Part shown: positions 58,856-64,000 of the stretch, in pieces
Layout: the number at the start of each line of letters is the position of its first letter
Numbering within the stretch: the first letter of the stretch is position 1
Source of the DNA: Larus michahellis
Lineage: Eukaryota > Chordata > Aves > Charadriiformes > Laridae
Reading direction: 5' to 3'
Length of the DNA stretch: 64,000 nucleotides
Assembly (NCBI RefSeq): GCF_964199755.1
Contig: NC_133911.1
Coordinates: 4,305,001-4,369,000, forward strand
The notes under the pieces: model-generated
What the model saw: only the letters and a program-made list of their open reading frames with translations
Told to the model about the DNA's origin: nothing
Database searches by the model: none
Translations under genes and position numbers: made by a program

Positions 58856-60230
58856 CCACCCCGTCCCATGCCACACCACACCATACTACTCCATACCGTG
58901 CCATATCACTCCATACCACGCCATACCATACCACACCATGCCATACCATACCACACCATACCATACCACTCCATACCATGCCATATCACTCCATACCACG
59001 CCATACCATACCACGCCATGCCATACCATACCACACCATACCATACCACTCCATACCATGCCATATCACTCCATACCACGCCATACCATACCACGCCATG
59101 CCATACCATACCACACCATACCATACCACACCATACCATGCCATACCACTCCATACCATGCCATATCACTCCATACCACGCCATACCATACCACACCATG
59201 CCATGCCATACCATACCATACCATACCATACCATACCATACCACGCCATACCACTCCGTACCATGCCATATCACTCCATACCATGCCATACCACTCCATA
59301 CCATGCCATATCACTCCATACTATGCCATTCCATGCCACATCACACCATACCATACCATACCACGTCATACCATGCCATATCATACCATACCACACCACG
59401 CCATGCCATACCATACCATACCATACCATACAATACCATACCATACCGTACCATACTGTACCATACCATACCATACCGTACCATACCACGCTATACCATA
59501 CCATACCATACCATGCCATACCACGCCATGCCATGCCACACCATACCACGCCATGCCATGCCATACCGTGCCATACCATGCCATACCATACCATACCACA
59601 CCACACCATACCATACCACACCATACCATACCATAACACACCATACCACACCACACCATACCACACCATACCACGCCATACCATACCATGCCATGCCATG
59701 CCATACCATACCATGTCATACCATACCGTACCATACCACACCACACCACACCATACCGTACCGTACCACACCACACCATACCGTACCATACCATACCATA
59801 CCATACCGTACCATACTGTACCGTACCATACCGTACCGTACCATACCACACCATACCATACCGTGCCATACCACACCATACCGTACCGTACCATACCATA
59901 CCACACCACACCATACCATACCATGCCATGCCATGCCATACCATACCATGCCATACCATACCGTACCATACTACACCACACCATACCGTACCATACCATA
60001 CCATACCGTACCATACTGTACCATACCATACCGTGCCATACCACACCATACTGTGCCATACCACACCATACCGTACCATACCATACCGTGCCATACCATA
60101 CCATACCATACCATACCATACCATACCATACCATACCATCCATATCATGTCATAGCATACCATCCCATACCATACCGTACCATACTATGCCGTACCACGC
60201 CGTACCACACCATCCCATCCCATACCGGTG
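58856..60230. repeat. CCATA pentanucleotide satellite, about 1.37 kb
   Basis: Roughly 270 tandem pentamers, CCATA with variants CCACA, CCATG, CCACG, CCGTA, CCACT and TCACT. The 5-bp phase is kept throughout. A higher-order block starting CCATATCACTCC recurs at 58901, 58981, 59061, 59161, 59266 and 59306 (spacings 80, 80, 100, 105, 40). The distal half shifts to CCGTA-rich variants. Both strands stay open in several frames (HTIPY-type peptides), a by-product of the 5-bp unit, not a gene. Edges are sharp. Confidence 0.97.
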
Positions 60231-62745
60231 CAAACAGAGTAATGAATCGCGTGGCTCAAGTGCTTTGCAAAGGCACTGAAAGAGGAACTGTGCGTGCTGG
60301 GGCAGGGAGGGAGCTGAGCGGGGAGAGCGAGGTGGGAGCCCCGCTCACATAATGACCACTTTCTTTGTGCGGTAGGCTGGCTGCTTCGTGCCTGGGAAAG
60401 GCAAGCCAGGCACGCAGCCTGCGCTGCCACCCACGCAGCCCGGGACTGGAGCTGCTGTCGTGTGTCAGAGGAGCACCTCGTCAGCCTCCCTGCTCACCCC
60501 ACCTCCTCCTCCGCTCGCTCCGCGCTCTCCTCCCTCCCCATCGCTCTCACTCCTGCAGCACGCGCCGGCGGTGCAGCACCTACTTGGCGCTTAGACCTGC
60601 CAAGGTCCGCACAGCCGGGCACATCCCCCTTCCCAAAACTGTTGGCGCTGAAATTTCAGCGTGGGATGGAGATGGTGTCGGGGGGGCACTTCTCCATCGT
60701 GCCCAGCTCATCCTGAAAGCGCGATGTATATTTATATGTTTGCACACATCCCCTCCCCTTCCTTCCTTCTCTCCCTTGCTATTTTTTCTCTTGCTCTGTA
60801 TTTCTTTCTCCGTCAGCCTCCCCTCCTGCTTTGTGAGAACAAACATTGCACAGTCGCTAATTCCTATCTGCGTGCTCTAGCCAAAACACAGGGAGCTGCT
60901 AGGCTGGATAAGAGTAATGGTGTGTTCAGTGCAGTCTCCTATCTCTGGCGGTGAGCAGCACAAGTCACTGCTGAAGATGGAGTGCCCCTAAAATACCCTT
61001 TCAGGACAGCAGCCTTCTCCTGGATAACCTCCTGCCCTCGAGCAAGAAGTCTTCCTACACACAGACACTGCTGGATTAGTTCATGCCCCACGCACGGTGC
61101 TTCATCCTGCTTACTGTAACTGGATGTTTCCTTGTTATTCAAGCAAGTGCCTAATCCTGGCAATTGCATATGAGTGCCTAATCCTTGCTCCGTCTAATCC
61201 CAGCTGCTCACGGCCTGCCCTGTGCTCAGCAATCCCGCATGGAGCATTTTACATGGAAACCAAAGCCAGAGAATCACCCAGGCGTAAGTGAAATGCGTCC
61301 TGGATGAGCCCTGCTGGGCTGCTTCAGGGTATTCCTGGATGTTGGATGATGTGTTCCCAAGGGTCCGTTCATCCTGGGCACCTGTCTGGAGGCGTTGGAC
61401 AGACCTGTGCAGCTGAGGCCCTGTGGTCTTATGACTCCTGGAGGCATCCAGGGACCCGTGGGATGCAGGATGAGGATGCGAACCCTTCAGTCTGTTTTCT
61501 TGCCGTGGTGCCCCTCCAGCTGTGGGATTTTAAGCATCTTGTGCAACCCCGGGCACGCTCAGCTGCGTGTGCTGCAGCCTGGAGAGCAAGAAACGGTGGC
61601 CAAATGCATTAAGTCTCACACTGAGAACATGAGGCGTAATAGGTCTAGGCAGGGGAGGCGAATTCTTAAAAGAGCTGGATGCAAATAGCGGTAGCTATCT
61701 TCAAAGGGAAGGGAGATTCAGATCTCTGTGTCCCTCAAGGTACTCAAAGAATGGGGAACTGAAACTCTCCAGCCCTGGTCTGACACCGCACCAGGCTCAG
61801 CTCACGCAGGGGCAGCTACGGGCTCCGGCATCAGCCCCCCATGATCGATCCGTCGCCTGCTTCGTCTGGGCTCCGAAGAGGCCAAAGTAAGAGCCCCCCC
61901 TTTAATTGCTGTCTGATCTCCCCTTCCCGACAGACAGGACACTGCCCAGCCCTCCACTTCCGCAGGTGTGTTGAAATAAAAATGACGACCAATTAAACAA
62001 ATGACTTTTAACAAGAAGCCAGCGAGCTGGCCCGAACAGCAGGAGAGGCTCTGCGGCCATGCCTCTTCGCCCATCCTTCGAAGAGCCCTTGAAAAGTTAA
62101 ACCCAAAGCGTACGGAGTCAGTCTTGGCAAGCAGAGCTCTTGATGCTGTCCCATGGGAAAAGGGAAGCTTGGGGTTTTGTTTTTTTTTTTTTTGTATTTT
62201 TCTATCCCTTATTTTATTTTCTGAAGTGAAGCCCTTGGAGTGAATGCATCAGCCAGTATCCCAAAAACCTGATTCATTTCCCAACGACGTGAGTTTGCTT
62301 TTTAAATACAGATAAAAGACGGATTTTTATTTCTTTTTTCCCCCAAGGACAAGCGAAACGTACCTCCCTTCACTTGCATCTGTTACTGTTGAATGTCAAG
62401 TGTCTCCAGTGGATTTCCCATTCCTCTTAACCACGGGCAAGCGGTGCCTGGCTCCGGTGGCCACGCCAGGCTCGCTCCCGAAGCGTGCAATGCACAGAGC
62501 GCACTGATGGGGAGAGGAAGAGGCAGCCACCGCGCGTTTAAGATTTTATTGTTGCAAGCTGCTCCTGTCCCAGCCACATCCGCGCGTGAATGCCAAATTT
62601 GTCATTCCTGATATAAACTTAGGTGCTAAAAATAAGCAAGAAAAGCTTGGAGGACTGAACTCGCACCGTGCCTGCTGTGGAAACCAAAATACTCTCTTCG
62701 GATGGCACCATCCCTCCGCCTCGCTGGTAAAATAAACTGCCAGGA
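60231..62745. other. Non-coding stretch, no gene seen
   Basis: Single-copy DNA, somewhat CpG-rich at 60360-60620, otherwise unremarkable. T-run 62178-62193. No open frame is recognisable. Confidence 0.5.
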
Positions 62746-62935
62746 CTCAGGACTCTTAGGTTTATTTCCCACTCTGTCCCTAACTTGCCATGTGAGCCCG
62801 GCATAAATCACTTCTACGCGCTCTGTACAGCCACCTTGTAAGTGCGTACAATAACCTCTGCTTCCCTGGGGTGTTGTGAGGTTTAATTGCTTGCAGGCTG
62901 CTCGGAGGTCCTCAAAGATTTGCAGAAGTGCAAAG
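62746..62935 (+). mobile_element. MIR-like CORE-SINE relic (+)
   Basis: CACTCTGTCCCTAACTTGCCATGTGAGCC...ATAAATCACTTCTACGC, then CAATAACCTC...GGGGTGTTGTGAGGTTTAATTGC follows the order of MIR words (CTTACTAGCTGTGTGACC, AAGTTACTTAACC, ATAATACCTACC, GGGTTGTTGTGAGGATTAAATG). It is diverged but collinear over about 180 bp. Confidence 0.6.
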
Positions 62936-64000
62936 TAATATTAATGCACAAACGCCGAGCACGCATCTCACACGGTTCTCTACCCCGCCCGGCTGGGCTG
63001 CTTCCCAGCATTTTGCTCAGATGATTTGGCTTTATTTAATCCATTTTAATTACCTTCTGCTGATTGCTTTTGCCCTTTGTTTCAAACATTTCAAATGCCT
63101 AATTGCATCTCCGCGTTCTCCCATCGGTTGTTGTCGTGGCTGGTTCTTATCAGCAAGGCAGGGTTTTCTTAGTTTGTTTTCAGATGCTCTCCCGTACTGG
63201 TGAGCGGCTGAAACCCAACGCCGGGTCATGTTTGTTTGTTTGCTTTACTGGTGCAGGAACTAAGCAGGTTTTCACAGTTTCTCCAGGAAAGGGGCCACCC
63301 ATTTTGTGGTCTGGGCTTTGCTAACAGACAATTTAAGGCTTGAAAGTAAACAGACGATTTTTGTCTGCCTCCTGTTGTAAATTAGTGGTTCCTGTGCTTT
63401 TTTGGGGGCAGCTGCACCAGTTAACCAGACTGAGACCTTGTCTGAACCTTGGGAGTTTCAGCCCGAGGTGGTTTCTGGGATGCTCCAAACCCCAGGCTCA
63501 GAAGGAAGGAGCCCAACCTCCACTCAGCATCATGGCTCAAAAGCAACTTTAAAACTACGTGTGCCGGTCCCTCCACATGCCGGCAGAGGAAGAATTAACC
63601 CCCTCATCACCCGTAAGACACGTGCCTTGTCCTCTACAGAGGCTTAAAAGGTGAAAGCGAACCTCTGGCAGACCAGTGTGCACTGGACTTGATATGGAAA
63701 GGAGGAGGAGAGGGTAGCCTGTTCCCTGCTCTGCAAAAACCAGCCTGGGAATCGGAGCAGCGTGCAAGGTTTAAAACAGAGCAAAGCAGAGCGCAGCCAG
63801 GTCCCGTGGCTCGGCAAGCGAGGGGCAAGAGAGAAGGTCAAGACCTCTGGAAGCCCTGCAGCCAGCCCCTGCCTGGCAGCACGTCGCTCCCAGTCCTTGT
63901 CTAGGGAGCTCCTGCAGTGACGACACTTTTGGCCCAGCCTGGGCATCGCTGGTGGCACAACCCTCCCCAGTGGGGGGGTTCCTCCGGGGCCCAGCTCTTG
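62936..64000. other. Non-coding end of the window
   Basis: An A/T-rich, repeat-free block at 63020-63110 (GATTTGGCTTTATTTAATCC, TTTTAATTACC, GCTGATTGC, GCCTAATTGC) is a possible regulatory element. The rest is single-copy DNA without a recognisable gene; open frames at 63340-63960 lack domains. Confidence 0.5.

Noticed and set aside
58648-60352. Open frames up to 543 codons over the CCATA satellite
   Set aside because: They are created by the 5-bp unit in every frame. The HTIPY-type peptide is an artefact of the repeat.
1-64000. CRISPR arrays, operons, riboswitches, bacterial mobile elements
   Set aside because: The window is vertebrate nuclear DNA. The tandem arrays have no spacer structure and no associated genes.

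Overview
The window is almost certainly from a bird. It carries about fifteen pieces of CR1, the dominant avian LINE, with the usual 3' end (CCTTCCAACCCA... followed by ATTCTATGA-type octamers). It also has avian-style long G and C homopolymers in CpG islands, and a single vertebrate developmental gene. There are no bacterial features: coding sequence is split by GT-AG introns and most of the window is non-coding.

The one confident protein gene is a hairy/E(spl) repressor on the + strand, CDS 12573-13970 in four exons. It encodes 287 aa: N-terminal segment, bHLH with the HES proline, Orange domain, proline-rich linker and C-terminal WRPW. The N-terminus and the SVWRPW end fit HES4 (the hairy2/c-hairy type) better than HES1. 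The promoter has a TATA box, three CCAAT boxes, a head-to-head paired RBPJ (Notch) site, HES-type E/N boxes and an exact TGATTGACAG PBX-MEIS composite. The gene lies in a CpG island (about 10.7-13.7 kb) whose upstream part is a G-rich minisatellite (11.42-11.96 kb).

Layout. 1-0.36 kb: CR1 cut by the window edge. 1.52-2.89 kb: 22/23-bp minisatellite. 2.9-7.3 kb: single-copy non-coding DNA. 7.35-8.07 kb: CR1 (+). 8.1-10.7 kb: non-coding, ending in a conserved-looking block. 10.7-14.4 kb: CpG island, minisatellite and HES4. 14.4-58.8 kb: no recognisable gene, scattered CR1 pieces, several TAAT-rich or SOX/TALE/RFX-motif-rich blocks that look like developmental enhancers, and a CpG-rich patch at 53.8-54.4 kb. 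58.86-60.23 kb: CCATA pentanucleotide satellite. 60.2-64 kb: non-coding, with a MIR-like SINE relic.

My reading is that this is the HES4 regulatory landscape: one Notch-responsive repressor with a long gene-free flank, peppered by CR1 and by two local tandem arrays. I cannot measure conservation here, so the enhancer calls are inferences from composition and motifs. A gene with only very short exons could be missed.
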